Assembly (NCBI RefSeq): GCF_017834145.1
Contig: NZ_JAFIDA010000001.1
Location: forward strand, 1,984,001-2,048,000
Length of the DNA: 64,000 bases
Direction of reading: 5' to 3'
Origin: Leucobacter exalbidus
GTDB taxonomy: Bacteria > Actinomycetota > Actinomycetes > Actinomycetales > Microbacteriaceae
Shown here: in pieces, positions 11,142-19,812 of the stretch
How the letters are laid out: each line of letters begins with the position of its first letter
How positions within the stretch are numbered: the first letter of the stretch is position 1
The notes under the pieces: generated by a model
Databases searched by the model: none
What the model saw: the letters and a program-made list of their open reading frames with translations, nothing else
What the model was told of the DNA's origin: nothing
Position numbers and translations under genes: made by a program

Positions 11142-11867
11142 ATGGATCTTCGAGTAGCCGCCTACGCGGTGGTAGAGCGGCGCGGCAAGATCCTGCTCAC
11201 TCACTGGCGCCGAGGCCACCTGCACGGGTGGACGCTGCCGGGCGGCGGGCTCGATGCGGGGGAGGATCCCCGCGATGCTGTCGTGCGCGAAGTGCTCGAA
11301 GAAACCGGCCTTGAAGCCAAGGTTGGCAAGCTGCTCGGCATCGATTCGCGCGTAATGGTGCGCGAAGATGTGCCCGAGGGTGTCGAGCCCGAGCTGCACA
11401 CGATCAGAATTGTCTACCGCGCGACCGTGAAAGACGGCCCGCTGCGTAACGAGATCGGCGGCTCGTCTGACGAGGCCCGCTGGGTTCCGCTGCGTGAGAT
11501 CAAGACGCTGCGCACCCTGTCGCTCGTGCAGACCGGCCTGCGCATGGCCGGCATTACCCTGCGCAAGTCTCCCGTGAAAAGCAGCAAGGCGGGGCAGCCG
11601 AAGCAGGGCGCAAAGAACCCGGCCAAGCAGCCCAAACAAGGGCAGCCCCGGCAGAATCAGCCCAAGCAAAACCAGCCCAAACAGGGCCAGCCCAAGCAGA
11701 ACCAGCCGAAGCAAGGGCCGGCCAAGCAGGGCCAACCCAAACAAGAGCAGAAGCCCGCGCAGCGCTCGGGCCAGCGGCACGGGCGGGCGCGGCGTCGCGC
11801 CGACAACACCGGCGGCGCGCAAAACGCTGCCGCGCAGACCTCTGCGCACACTCCCACTGCCGAATAA
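11142..11867 (+). CDS. NUDIX hydrolase with Q/K/P-repeat tail
   Basis: A 241-aa protein. Residues 1-140 form a NUDIX domain; the NUDIX box reads GGLDAGEDPRDAVVREVLEE followed by TGL, with the required REXXEE glutamates. It would hydrolyse a nucleoside diphosphate linked to another group; the substrate is not predictable. Residues 145-215 are an unusual low-complexity tail of near repeats of QPKQG/QPKQN, strongly basic, ending in RRADNTGGAQN. A TAAGCT box seven bases before the ATG suggests leaderless translation. The tail might bind nucleic acid, polyphosphate or acidic surfaces (speculation). Confidence 0.85.
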   Translation: MDLRVAAYAVVERRGKILLTHWRRGHLHGWTLPGGGLDAGEDPRDAVVREVLEETGLEAKVGKLLGIDSRVMVREDVPEGVEPELHTIRIVYRATVKDGPLRNEIGGSSDEARWVPLREIKTLRTLSLVQTGLRMAGITLRKSPVKSSKAGQPKQGAKNPAKQPKQGQPRQNQPKQNQPKQGQPKQNQPKQGPAKQGQPKQEQKPAQRSGQRHGRARRRADNTGGAQNAAAQTSAHTPTAE

Positions 11868-11955
11868 CTGACGGGCCGCGGCGATTGATCCGGATCAAAG
11901 ATCGCCAGTAGCCGCGCACCCGAGGTTTCGTGCACCGTAGCCGCTGGGGAACGCA

Positions 11956-11997
11956 CAAGGGGGCGCAGGCGCTCCTGAGAACGTCTGCGCCCCCTTG
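11956..11997. terminator. Bidirectional hairpin between converging genes
   Basis: CAAGGGGGCGCAG (11956-11968) pairs with CTGCGCCCCCTTG (11985-11997). It lies between the NUDIX gene on the plus strand and the small membrane gene on the minus strand and can serve both. Confidence 0.75.
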
Positions 11998-12015
11998 CTT
12001 GGGCTCTCGCGAGGG

Positions 12016-12513
12016 TTAGCTCTCGGGGGCGATCCACAGCTCATCGTCGGTGCGGAAGGCCTGCCACAGGGCGTAGCCGACGCCAGCCGCCGCCGCGACG
12101 CCGAGGCCGATCGCGATGATGCCGCCGGTGCGGTTCTTCTTGGCGGGCTTCAAGTAGCCGCTGCGCTCACCGAAGCCGCGCACCTGCTTGGCCGCAACGG
12201 GGTTATCGAGCTCGTCGAGCGTGCGAATCGTGCGGGCCAGCGCGTTCGCCACGAACGGCGCCGAGACCCGGCGCACGCTGTCAGCGGCGCGTCGTGCCGA
12301 CGCAACGCTGCGATCAACCGCGGGACGAACCGCTTCGAGCGTGTCGTCGACGCGCGGGGCAAGATGCTCGTCGCTCAGCTGCTTCGCCTGACGGCCAGCC
12401 TCCTGCAGCACAACGCCGGCGTGCCCGAGCACGACCCGCTGCTGATCAAGTAGCTCCTGGGCCGTTCCCTTGAGCTGGCGCAGCTCGCGGCGACGCTTCC
12501 GTGAGAGTGTCAT
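12016..12513 (-). CDS. Small membrane-anchored protein of unknown function
   Basis: A 165-aa protein. The first 15 residues are basic (TLSRKRRRELRQLKG), residues 20-110 form an amphipathic, helix-rich region with many Ala, Arg, Val and Asp, and residues 127-150 are one hydrophobic helix (GGIIAIGLGVAAAAGVGYAL) followed by the acidic end DDELWIAPES. The start was set at 12513 because a strong AGGAGG lies just upstream; an upstream ATG adds nine residues without support. I do not recognise a named family. It is divergent from the cyclophilin gene. Confidence 0.75.
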   Translation of the reverse strand: MTLSRKRRRELRQLKGTAQELLDQQRVVLGHAGVVLQEAGRQAKQLSDEHLAPRVDDTLEAVRPAVDRSVASARRAADSVRRVSAPFVANALARTIRTLDELDNPVAAKQVRGFGERSGYLKPAKKNRTGGIIAIGLGVAAAAGVGYALWQAFRTDDELWIAPES

Positions 12514-12608
12514 ACCTGTCCTCCTCGATTGGCCGGGCAATTACCCGTTGCGTGATCGCTTCGTAGACTCCACGCTACACCGAAGGAGCCGCCGCATACA
12601 CTAGTGCT

Positions 12609-13118
12609 ATGACCATTCACACTTCCGTTGCAACCATTCACACCAACCACGGCGATATCGTCATCAACCTCTTCGGCGATCACGCGCCCAAGACGGTGAA
12701 GAACTTCACCGACCTCGTAGAGAAGGATTTCTACAACGGCGTGATCTTCCACCGCATCATCAAGGACTTCATGATCCAGGGTGGCGACCCCACGGGCACC
12801 GGCACCGGCGGCCCCGGCTACAACTTCGACGATGAGATCCACCCCGAGCTCTCGTTTGACCGCAAGTACCAGCTCGCCATGGCGAACGCCGGCAAGCGCC
12901 CCGACATGACGGGCCGCCTCTCGGGCACCAACGGTTCACAGTTCTTCATCACCACGACCGCTCCCGAGTGGCTCACAGGCAAGCACACCATCTTCGGTGA
13001 GGTTGCAGACGACGCTTCGAAGGCCGTCGTTGACGCCATCCAGTCGGTCAAGACCGGTGCCATGGATCGCCCGGCAGACGACGTAGTCATCACCAGCGTC
13101 GACGTCGTCGAGGCGTAG
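12609..13118 (+). CDS. ppiA: Cyclophilin-type peptidyl-prolyl cis-trans isomerase
   Basis: A 169-aa cytoplasmic cyclophilin that speeds proline isomerization during folding. Characteristic motifs are [39 protein letters not shown] and HTIFGEV. No signal peptide is present. The order ppiA-rhomboid-crgA near the pkn block matches other actinobacteria, including mycobacteria. TACACT lies exactly six bases before the ATG, and no ribosome-binding sequence is seen, so the mRNA is probably leaderless. Confidence 0.96.
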   Translation: MTIHTSVATIHTNHGDIVINLFGDHAPKTVKNFTDLVEKDFYNGVIFHRIIKDFMIQGGDPTGTGTGGPGYNFDDEIHPELSFDRKYQLAMANAGKRPDMTGRLSGTNGSQFFITTTAPEWLTGKHTIFGEVADDASKAVVDAIQSVKTGAMDRPADDVVITSVDVVEA

Positions 13119-13126
13119 GACTCACT

Positions 13127-14050
13127 TTGGCAGGCGCACCAAGCTTCGGCGAACGGGCGGCTTACGGGCCCAACGACGTCTGCTATCGGCACCCCAGCGT
13201 GCACAGCTTTGCGCTGTGTCAGCGCTGCGGCCGCACCATCTGTGGCGAATGCCAGGTGGTGTCGGCCGTGGGGGTGCTGTGCCCCGACTGCGTACGCCAG
13301 ATGCAGCCCTCGGGCAGCACGCGCGCAAAGCGCAGCACCAAGGTACTCGGGCGGCGCATCGCGGCGCTCGATACCCCGGTAACGTACGCGATCATGGCGC
13401 TGTGCGTGGTCGTGTACCTCGCGCAGCTCGCCACCCACTACTTCGGTAACGATGAAGTGACGCGAGCGCTGTGGTACGCACCGCTGTATTCGGTGCCGCC
13501 ATCTATGTTGCCGGCGGGGTTGGACTTTGAGCCCTGGCGCATGGTGACCTCGATGTTCACGCACTCGACCGGGTTCGTGTTTCACATCTTGTTCAACATG
13601 TACGCGCTGTGGCTGTTTGGGCGCAATCTCGAGGGAATGCTGGGGAAGTGGCGCTTCGCGGCGCTCTACCTGCTCTCAGGCCTTGGCGGATCCCTCGTGG
13701 TGATGCTGTGGTCGTACGCAGACCCCAACGCGCTCATGACGCCGACAGTGGGCGCCTCTGGCGCGATCTTCGGCGTGCTGGGAGCGACGCTCGTCGCCGC
13801 TCGAGCGGCACGCGTGAACGTCACCTCGCTGCTGGTGCTCGTCGCGATTAACTTCGGTATCGGGCTCATCCCCGGCGCCAACGTGTCGTGGCAGGCTCAC
13901 CTGGGTGGGCTGATCGTGGGCGCTGGCACGATGTGGGCGCTGCTGCAGCTGCGACGCAGCTCGCCAGCAAAGCGCACTCTCGCGCTGAGCGGGATCGCGG
14001 GCGTGCTGGTGCTCGCCAGCTTTGCGTTCTTCTTCGCACTGCCGGTGTAA
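13127..14050 (+). CDS. Rhomboid family intramembrane serine protease with N-terminal zinc-binding region
   Basis: A 307-aa rhomboid protease. The N-terminal 60 residues carry a B-box-like set of Cys and His (CYRHP, CQRCGRTICGEC, CPDC). The membrane core follows from about residue 80: WRMVTSMFTHS, HILFNMYALW, the catalytic Ser in VGASGAIFG, and the catalytic His in WQAHLGG. It cleaves membrane proteins within the bilayer. The start is a TTG at 13127; the Cys-rich part is too well formed for a later start. It lies eight bases after ppiA and likely shares its transcript, ending at the hairpin at 14065. Confidence 0.9.
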   Translation: MAGAPSFGERAAYGPNDVCYRHPSVHSFALCQRCGRTICGECQVVSAVGVLCPDCVRQMQPSGSTRAKRSTKVLGRRIAALDTPVTYAIMALCVVVYLAQLATHYFGNDEVTRALWYAPLYSVPPSMLPAGLDFEPWRMVTSMFTHSTGFVFHILFNMYALWLFGRNLEGMLGKWRFAALYLLSGLGGSLVVMLWSYADPNALMTPTVGASGAIFGVLGATLVAARAARVNVTSLLVLVAINFGIGLIPGANVSWQAHLGGLIVGAGTMWALLQLRRSSPAKRTLALSGIAGVLVLASFAFFFALPV

Positions 14051-14064
14051 ACCAGCTCAGACAA

Positions 14065-14096
14065 CGAAAGGCCCGGGGGAGACCCCGGGCCTTTCG
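14065..14096. terminator. Terminator after rhomboid gene
   Basis: CGAAAGGCCCGGGG (14065-14078) pairs perfectly with CCCCGGGCCTTTCG (14083-14096) around GAGA. The gene on the other side, crgA, converges on it, so it can work in both directions. Confidence 0.88.
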
Positions 14097-14099
14097 CTG

Positions 14100-14108
14100 T
14101 TATCCACA
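14100..14108 (+). promoter_or_regulatory. Perfect DnaA box
   Basis: TTATCCACA is an exact match to the strongest DnaA box of the classical consensus. It is isolated, immediately after the rhomboid terminator and downstream of crgA, with no cluster around it. It could be a DnaA titration or regulatory site about 14 kb from the origin, or chance. Confidence 0.45.
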
Positions 14109-14174
14109 GCTTTGTCCCCAGCCTGGGGAGGAATTACATCGGTGTGATTTAGAAGTGGTGTGTGCGGGGAAAAG

Positions 14175-14459
14175 TTACTTCCACCAGGGCGTCATCAAGA
14201 ATCCGACGAGCACGAGGCCGAATCCGACAAAGATGTTGGCCTGACCCAGCATGGGAAGCGGAAGCGGTGTGATCATCGAGCTCGTGACGTAATAGAGCAC
14301 GATCCAGATCAGCCCGAGCAGCATGAAGCCGAACATTACCGGCTTAAACCACACGGGGTTGGGGGCGTCCTTGTGGGCCTCCTGACGCTCTGCGCGTGCC
14401 TGAGCTTTTGCGAGGTCGCCCGACTTCTGCTTGTCTACGTTCTTTCCTGCTGCTGCCAT
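14175..14459 (-). CDS. crgA: Cell division protein CrgA
   Basis: A 94-aa membrane protein matching CrgA, which in actinobacteria sits at the septum and links FtsZ with the septal peptidoglycan enzymes. It has a Lys-rich cytoplasmic N-terminus, then two membrane helices (about residues 37-60, VMFGFMLLGLIWIVLYYV, and 74-92) separated by SSMITPLPLPMLGQAN and ending MTPWWK. Position next to the pkn-fha-pbpA-rodA block is typical. TAGACT lies seven bases before its ATG, so it may be leaderless; it is divergent from the sortase gene. Confidence 0.93.
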   Translation of the reverse strand: MAAAGKNVDKQKSGDLAKAQARAERQEAHKDAPNPVWFKPVMFGFMLLGLIWIVLYYVTSSMITPLPLPMLGQANIFVGFGLVLVGFLMTPWWK

Positions 14460-14518
14460 GTGTGAGAGTCTACCCGGAACGCAGCCCGACCTCAGTGTTC
14501 GCGGCTTAGAATGTGAGA

Positions 14519-15292
14519 GTGAAAGAGAAGCGTTCCGGTCGCGTACGTCGTGCGAGTCTGAGCCCGCTGACGGTAATCGGCGAACTTTTGCTGGTGGCCG
14601 GGCTGGGTGTCTTCGGATATATCGTGTGGCAACCGTGGCACACGGGCGTCGCCGTCACCGCGAAGCAGACCGAACTCGCGGCCCAAGACTCGGCCGAATG
14701 GGCTGATGCCGCGCCCGCTGTTGAATGGGATGGCGTGATTCCCGTCGCCGAGCGCCCGGGCCCCGCCGAGAACTTCGCTGTGCTGCACGTGCCCTCTTTC
14801 GGTACGACGTTTGCTAACCGCGTGGCCGAGACCACCGACTGGTGGACGGTGCTGAATCTTGATGACAAGGGTATCGGCCACTACGAAACCACCCAAATGC
14901 CGGGGGAGCCGGGTAACTTTGCGCTTGCCGGGCATCGATCCGGGCCCCTCATTAACTCATTTCGTGAGGTGATGAACCTGCGCGTTGGCGACCCGCTCTT
15001 CGTGGAAACGAAGGAGGGGTGGTACACGTATCGGTTCCGCTCGATCGAATATGTGCTGCCCGACGCGGTCGACGTGCTTAACCCGTTTCCCCGCATCGAG
15101 GGCACTCCGGGCGAAGACCAGATTCTGACCCTCACGACCTGCCACCCCAAAATGTCGGGCAGCGATGAGCGCGCAATCGCGTACTCGGTGCTTGAAGGGT
15201 TTCAGCCGCACAGCGCGGGCGTTCCCGCCGAGCTGATCGAGCTCAACCCAAGCCAGGGTGCCACGCAGGCACCGAGAGGAGACGCGGAATAA
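14519..15292 (+). CDS. Class E sortase
   Basis: A membrane-bound transpeptidase that attaches LAXTG-type proteins to the wall. One N-terminal helix is near residues 16-38 (LTVIGELLLVAGLGVFGYIV). Catalytic residues are His in LAGHRSG (about 139), Cys in LTTCHP (about 208) and Arg in SDERAIAYS (about 218). Gene position between crgA and pabA is the class E pattern of actinobacteria. I take the GTG at 14519 as start because TAGAAT ends six bases before it, implying a leaderless mRNA; a GTG two codons earlier is possible. A probable substrate with an LAATG signal is encoded at 30819-33680. Confidence 0.9.
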   Translation: MKEKRSGRVRRASLSPLTVIGELLLVAGLGVFGYIVWQPWHTGVAVTAKQTELAAQDSAEWADAAPAVEWDGVIPVAERPGPAENFAVLHVPSFGTTFANRVAETTDWWTVLNLDDKGIGHYETTQMPGEPGNFALAGHRSGPLINSFREVMNLRVGDPLFVETKEGWYTYRFRSIEYVLPDAVDVLNPFPRIEGTPGEDQILTLTTCHPKMSGSDERAIAYSVLEGFQPHSAGVPAELIELNPSQGATQAPRGDAE

Positions 15293-15450
15293 TGTTTTCG
15301 CTGCTGTGGAGATTCTTCCCCGGGCCCGCCTGGCTGCGCGTCATCGTGCTGCTGATCGTGCTGGCCGCGATCGTGTACGCGCTCATTACGTATGTCTACC
15401 CGTGGGTTGCATCTCAACTCCCCGAAGAAGAGGTAACGGTCGGAACATGA
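15292..15450 (+). CDS. 52-aa single-pass membrane protein between sortase and pabA
   Basis: A short gene starting at an ATG that overlaps the sortase stop (TAATG) and ending in a TGA that overlaps the pabA start (ATGA). The product starts MFSLLWRFFPGPAWLR, has one hydrophobic helix (VIVLLIVLAAIVYALITYV) and ends with an acidic tail (SQLPEEEVTVGT). Coupling on both sides makes it very likely to be translated. I do not know a function; a partner of the sortase or of the division machinery is plausible from context only. Confidence 0.85.
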   Translation: MFSLLWRFFPGPAWLRVIVLLIVLAAIVYALITYVYPWVASQLPEEEVTVGT

Positions 15451-16085
15451 CCCATATTTTAGTGATCGATAACTACGACAGTTTCGTCTACACGATTGCC
15501 GGCTATCTGCAGCAGCTGGGCGCCACCGTGAAGGTCATTCGCAATGATGACCTGAGCATCGGTGAGCTCGAGAGCGCCCTCGCCGATTACGACGGCGTGC
15601 TCGTGTCGCCCGGGCCCGGCACCCCCGCAGATGCCGGGATCTCGATCCCCATGATCAATATCGCCCTGCGCACCGGTATCCCCGTGCTGGGCGTCTGCCT
15701 GGGCCACCAGGCCATCGCAGAGGCCCTGGGAGCGACGGTCACGCACGCTGAGGAGCTGATGCACGGCAAGGTGTCGCGCGTGCGCCACACGGGCGACCAG
15801 TTCTACGCTGACGTGCCCACCGAGTTCGACGCGACCAGGTATCACTCGCTCGCGGTCGTGCGCGACACGATTCCTGAGGTGCTCGAGATCACTGCCGAAA
15901 CCGAGGGCGGCGTCGTGATGGCGCTGCGGCACCGCGAACGCCCCATTTTTGGGGTGCAGTACCACCCCGAGTCAGTGCTCACCGAGGGCGGCTACCAGCA
16001 GTTCGGCAACTGGCTCGAGCTCGTCGGCGCCAAGGGAGCGGCTGAGCGGGCGAAGTCACTGTCGCCGCTGATCATCACGCACTAG
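15447..16085 (+). CDS. pabA: Glutamine amidotransferase, anthranilate/aminodeoxychorismate synthase component II
   Basis: A 212-aa class I glutamine amidotransferase that supplies ammonia for anthranilate (tryptophan) or aminodeoxychorismate (folate) synthesis. It starts MTHILVIDNYDSFVYT, has SPGPGTP near residue 53, nucleophile Cys84 in GVCLGHQ, and the His/Glu pair in QYHPESV near the end. The start is fixed by the ATGA overlap with the small gene before it. It is the pabA/trpG found beside pknB in mycobacteria; no synthase component I is in the window, so the exact pathway is open. Confidence 0.93.
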   Translation: MTHILVIDNYDSFVYTIAGYLQQLGATVKVIRNDDLSIGELESALADYDGVLVSPGPGTPADAGISIPMINIALRTGIPVLGVCLGHQAIAEALGATVTHAEELMHGKVSRVRHTGDQFYADVPTEFDATRYHSLAVVRDTIPEVLEITAETEGGVVMALRHRERPIFGVQYHPESVLTEGGYQQFGNWLELVGAKGAAERAKSLSPLIITH

Positions 16086-16096
16086 CCACTGAAACA

Positions 16097-16132
16097 CAAA
16101 AGGCGCGTCCCCGCTTGGGGACGCGCCTTTTG
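16097..16132. terminator. Bidirectional terminator between pabA and pknB
   Basis: CAAAAGGCGCGTCCCC (16097-16112) pairs perfectly with GGGGACGCGCCTTTTG (16117-16132). The A and T runs at the edges let it act for the converging pabA and the seven-gene pkn operon. Confidence 0.9.
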
Positions 16133-16157
16133 CGTATGGAACGCAGTGCTGCGGGGC

Positions 16158-17870
16158 TTAGCCCCAGCAGTAGGACAGCTGCAGATCAGAACCCTGAGGC
16201 TGTGCCCCCACGGCTGACTGCCAGATCACGGGGTAGCCCGGCTGAGTCTGGCATGCTGAATCTTGAGTCGAGGTGACGTTGAGCCCCGAACCATCAAACA
16301 TCTTGATCGCGACATCGAGCGGCTGGCCCTGTACGTCAGGAACCTGTACCTGCCCGCTCGAGACCTGAATCTCAACGCTTGAGCCAGACTCGAGCGAGGT
16401 ACCGGGCTCGGGAATGACACCCAGTACTCGATCCTTCTTCTGGATCGGATCATCAACCGTCGACACCAGGCCCACCGAGAGACCGAGGTCTTCCAGAGCC
16501 TTGGTGTACTCGGCAAGCGACATGCGGTCAGGGGCCGGCACAGCAGCCGACTTCGGGCCACTCGAAATGTAGAGCGTGATCTCGTCGCCCACCGAAAGCA
16601 CAGTGCCCGCTTCGGGGTCGGTCGAGATCACGTTTCCAGCGGCAATTTCTTCGTCGGTCTGCTCAACCTGCTTGGGCTTCAGCTCTTGCTTCAGCAGCGT
16701 ATCCATCGCCGCCGTGCGATCGACATCAATCAGCGCAGGAATCTCGCGAGAGGTATCGGGAATGAACTGCTTGGGCGCCAATGTCACGAGCCAGAACACC
16801 ACGGCGATGATGACGGCGCCAATGGTCAAAATCGCAGCCCAGGTCCACATCACCGGCGGGCGGCTCTGTGTGCGTGCGCCGCCGCCCTCAGACAGCTGAC
16901 GCAGTGCGAGGTCAGACTCTGACACCTCGTCGCCGCCCGAGAACAGCACGGCCTCAGGGGCGTGCGTCGCCAGGTCGGGCATTTCACCGCGGGCCGCGGT
17001 GCGCAGGGCATCGCGAAACTCTGCGGCGGTTTGGAATCGCTTCGCGCGATCTTTCGCGAGGCCGTACAGCACCACACGATCAAGTTCAGGGGTGACCTGC
17101 GGGTTCACGACGCTGGGCGCCTTGGGGCGCTCGCTGACGTGCTGGTAGGCGACCGCTACGGCGGTGTCGCCGCGGAACGGTACGTCGCCGGCGATCAGTT
17201 CGTACAGCAGCACGGCGGTCGAGTACAGGTCGGTGCGCGCATCGATCGACTCGCCCTTGGCCTGCTCGGGTGAGAAGTAGGCCGCGGTGCCGAGAATTGC
17301 CGTGGTCTGCTGCAGCGTCGAAGACGTGTCTGACACGGCACGGGCAATACCAAAGTCCATCACCTTGACCTGGCCGGTCGTGGTGATCATGATGTTCGCG
17401 GGTTTGATGTCGCGGTGCACGATACCGGCGCGGTGTGAGTATTCCAGTGCCGTGAGCACCGAATCCACGATGCGGCAGACCTCAGCGTGCGACAGCTTGT
17501 TCTCTGCAGTGAGCTGGCGCAGGTTGGTGCCCTCGACGTACTCCATCACGATGAACGGCAGCCGTTTCGGGCCGTCAACCGTTTGGATCAGGTCATCGCC
17601 AGCATCGAACACGCGCACCACAGTGGGGTGCGCCATGCGTGAGGCAGAGCGGGCTTCCTGGCGAAAACGTGAGCGAAACTGCTCATCGTTTGCCAGATCT
17701 GCCTTCATCACCTTGATGGCAACCTGGCGACCGAGTTTTGTATCGGTGCCGCGGTAGACCGTAGCCATACCACCCTGACCGATGAACTCGCCGATGGCAT
17801 AGCGTCCAGCGAGAATGCGCTGGGCACCGACGTCGGCCGTCTCGGGCATATCAACCTCTTCCGTGCTCAT
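16158..17870 (-). CDS. pknB: Ser/Thr protein kinase PknB with three PASTA-like repeats
   Basis: A 570-aa transmembrane Ser/Thr kinase that controls growth and cell-wall synthesis. The kinase domain is residues 22-285: glycine loop GQGGMATVY, catalytic Lys in VAIKVMK, HRDIKPAN, DFGIARA, and the activation-loop threonines SSTLQQTTAILGT. A membrane helix is near 343-366 (WTWAAILTIGAVIIAVVFWL). Outside are about three PASTA units (around 380-445, 450-515, 515-570) that bind muropeptides or lipid II; the last has a Cys pair. It is the last gene of the fha-pst-rodA-pbpA-pknA operon, about 60 bases after pknA. Confidence 0.95.
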   Translation of the reverse strand: MSTEEVDMPETADVGAQRILAGRYAIGEFIGQGGMATVYRGTDTKLGRQVAIKVMKADLANDEQFRSRFRQEARSASRMAHPTVVRVFDAGDDLIQTVDGPKRLPFIVMEYVEGTNLRQLTAENKLSHAEVCRIVDSVLTALEYSHRAGIVHRDIKPANIMITTTGQVKVMDFGIARAVSDTSSTLQQTTAILGTAAYFSPEQAKGESIDARTDLYSTAVLLYELIAGDVPFRGDTAVAVAYQHVSERPKAPSVVNPQVTPELDRVVLYGLAKDRAKRFQTAAEFRDALRTAARGEMPDLATHAPEAVLFSGGDEVSESDLALRQLSEGGGARTQSRPPVMWTWAAILTIGAVIIAVVFWLVTLAPKQFIPDTSREIPALIDVDRTAAMDTLLKQELKPKQVEQTDEEIAAGNVISTDPEAGTVLSVGDEITLYISSGPKSAAVPAPDRMSLAEYTKALEDLGLSVGLVSTVDDPIQKKDRVLGVIPEPGTSLESGSSVEIQVSSGQVQVPDVQGQPLDVAIKMFDGSGLNVTSTQDSACQTQPGYPVIWQSAVGAQPQGSDLQLSYCWG

Positions 17871-17931
17871 ATGAGTGTTCTCAAAGTGTAGCGTTGCTGC
17901 GATAGAGGGAGCCGCAATACGCCATCTTTAA

Positions 17932-19812
17932 TTAGTTTGATCCAGAAGACGCAGCGTCAGCGGTGTTTGTGCCGGTGGCGGCCGTCGTGCCCTGGCTTGA
18001 AGTCGAGCTTGAAGCCTTGCCCGCATCGGCGTCTGAATCGGCCTCTGAACCTGATTTAGAATCTGCTCTTGAATCTGAGTCTGAATCAGAATCTGAGTCA
18101 GCTTCAGGCTCCGGATCGGGCTCAGGGGCGGCCTCAACCGTGATCTCGAGCTTGTCAGAGGTGGGGGAAGCCATCGATGACGAGCCGTCTGAACAGCCAA
18201 ACTTGTAATAAATGTTGAGGGTGCCGGGGGCGATCGCCTTTACCTGCACTGAGCTATTGGCCAGCTGGCTCATGAGGAGGCCAGTGTCTTCGGTGTAGGT
18301 GATATCAAAATCTTGCGGCAACAGCGGGGTCGGGCAGCTACCCGAGATGTTCTGCACGACGAAGGTATCGCCAACCTGCACGGTGGACGGCCCCGTGGGC
18401 GTGCCAGGGGTTTCGATCTCGCCGTACGGGATGGTATGCGTGACCAAGATGGTCTCAGACAGCGGCACCTTTGCGCCCGTGGGGTTCACACTGGTCACCA
18501 GCCCGGCCTGGTCGGCCGGAACCGACTCGCCCTCGAGCGTGCGCACATCGGTGAAACCGAGATTGATGAGCCGCTGAACAGCGTCGTCGAAGTGCAAGCC
18601 GATGAGCTGTGAGCCGTCAATCTCACCGGTGGTCGGAACGACATCTTCCTTCGGCGGCGTGGGCTTGGGCTTCGGCTCGACGGTGGGCGTCTCAGCCGTG
18701 TTGTTCGCGCCATTGATCAGGGCTACAGCGGTGCCGCCGCCCACAATCAAGAGCAGCGCGATCAACGTGATCAGCGGCCAGGTCCAGGCGCTCTTCTTTT
18801 TCTTCTTGGGCGCTTCCTCTTCACCAGCCAGGCCAGCTGCCGCTGCGGCTCCGGGGGCACCGGGGTTCGTCAGCGGGCTGGTCTGCGGCAGCGCGGTCGT
18901 GGCGGCGTCACCAGCGGTCGTGCTCGGAAGCACGGTGGTTGCCGGATCCTGCTGGCCCATGACCTGCGGCACGTAGCTTGCGGCGAGGGCCACGTTGCCA
19001 CGGTGCAGCGCGGTGGCGGCCTGTGCCAGCTTTGCCGAGGTCAGCGGTCGCCCAGCCGAGTCCTTTGCGAGGCACGCGTATACGAGGTTGCGCACGTGCT
19101 CGGGTACGTCAGCGGGCAGCGCGGGCGGGGTGTCGTTGATCTGCGCCATGGCGATCGCGACCTGCGATTCACCGGTGAACGGGCGCTTGCCTGCGAGGCA
19201 TTCGTACGCCACGATACCGAGCGAATAGATGTCGGTGGCGGGGGTGGCGGTGTGGCCACTTGCCTGCTCGGGCGCGAGGTACTGCACCGTGCCCATCACC
19301 TGGCCGGTCGCGGTGAGCGGCACCTGGTCGGCGATGCGCGCGATACCGAAGTCGGTGATCTTGACGCGGCCCTCGGGCGTGATCAGCAGGTTGCCCGGCT
19401 TGATATCACGGTGCACGAGGCCGGCGTCGTGCGCGGCCTGCAACGAGGTCGCGGTCTGCGCCACAATGCCCAGCACGCGGTTGGCCGGAATGCGGCCCTC
19501 GCGTTCAATGATCGCCGAGAGCGGTTCGCCAGGAACCAGCTCCATCACGATGTAGGCGCTGCCCTGTTCCTCACCGTAGTCGAAGACATTCGCGATGCCC
19601 TCGTGATTGACGAGCGCTGCGTGGCGGGCTTCAGCCCGAAAACGCTCGAGGAACCCGGGGTCCCCCATGTACTCGTCTTTCAAGATCTTAATCGCTACGG
19701 TGCGACCGATGATGCTGTCGCTTGCTTTCCAAACCTCGCCCATGCCGCCGACGGCGACTCGTGAGCTCAGCTCGTAGCGCCCGCCGAATGTGATCCCTGC
19801 CGCTGGCCTCAT
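17932..19812 (-). CDS. pknA: Ser/Thr protein kinase PknA with PASTA unit and Ser-Asp-rich extracellular tail
   Basis: A 626-aa kinase. The kinase domain is residues 12-270 ([33 protein letters not shown]). Residues 330-345 are Lys-rich, followed by a membrane helix ([17 protein letters not shown]). Outside there is one PASTA-like unit (about 395-465), a domain with a Cys pair (ISGSC and YYKFGC) and an acidic tail from about 565 with [16 protein letters not shown] repeats and a Ser/Thr-rich end. The outer part is much larger than in mycobacterial PknA, which lacks PASTA. The start overlaps pbpA by ATGA. Confidence 0.93.
   Translation of the reverse strand: MRPAAGITFGGRYELSSRVAVGGMGEVWKASDSIIGRTVAIKILKDEYMGDPGFLERFRAEARHAALVNHEGIANVFDYGEEQGSAYIVMELVPGEPLSAIIEREGRIPANRVLGIVAQTATSLQAAHDAGLVHRDIKPGNLLITPEGRVKITDFGIARIADQVPLTATGQVMGTVQYLAPEQASGHTATPATDIYSLGIVAYECLAGKRPFTGESQVAIAMAQINDTPPALPADVPEHVRNLVYACLAKDSAGRPLTSAKLAQAATALHRGNVALAASYVPQVMGQQDPATTVLPSTTAGDAATTALPQTSPLTNPGAPGAAAAAGLAGEEEAPKKKKKSAWTWPLITLIALLLIVGGGTAVALINGANNTAETPTVEPKPKPTPPKEDVVPTTGEIDGSQLIGLHFDDAVQRLINLGFTDVRTLEGESVPADQAGLVTSVNPTGAKVPLSETILVTHTIPYGEIETPGTPTGPSTVQVGDTFVVQNISGSCPTPLLPQDFDITYTEDTGLLMSQLANSSVQVKAIAPGTLNIYYKFGCSDGSSSMASPTSDKLEITVEAAPEPDPEPEADSDSDSDSDSRADSKSGSEADSDADAGKASSSTSSQGTTAATGTNTADAASSGSN

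Noticed and set aside
18000..18130. GAATCTGA-type repeats as a non-coding repeat locus
   Set aside because: They encode the Ser-Asp tail of PknA in frame.
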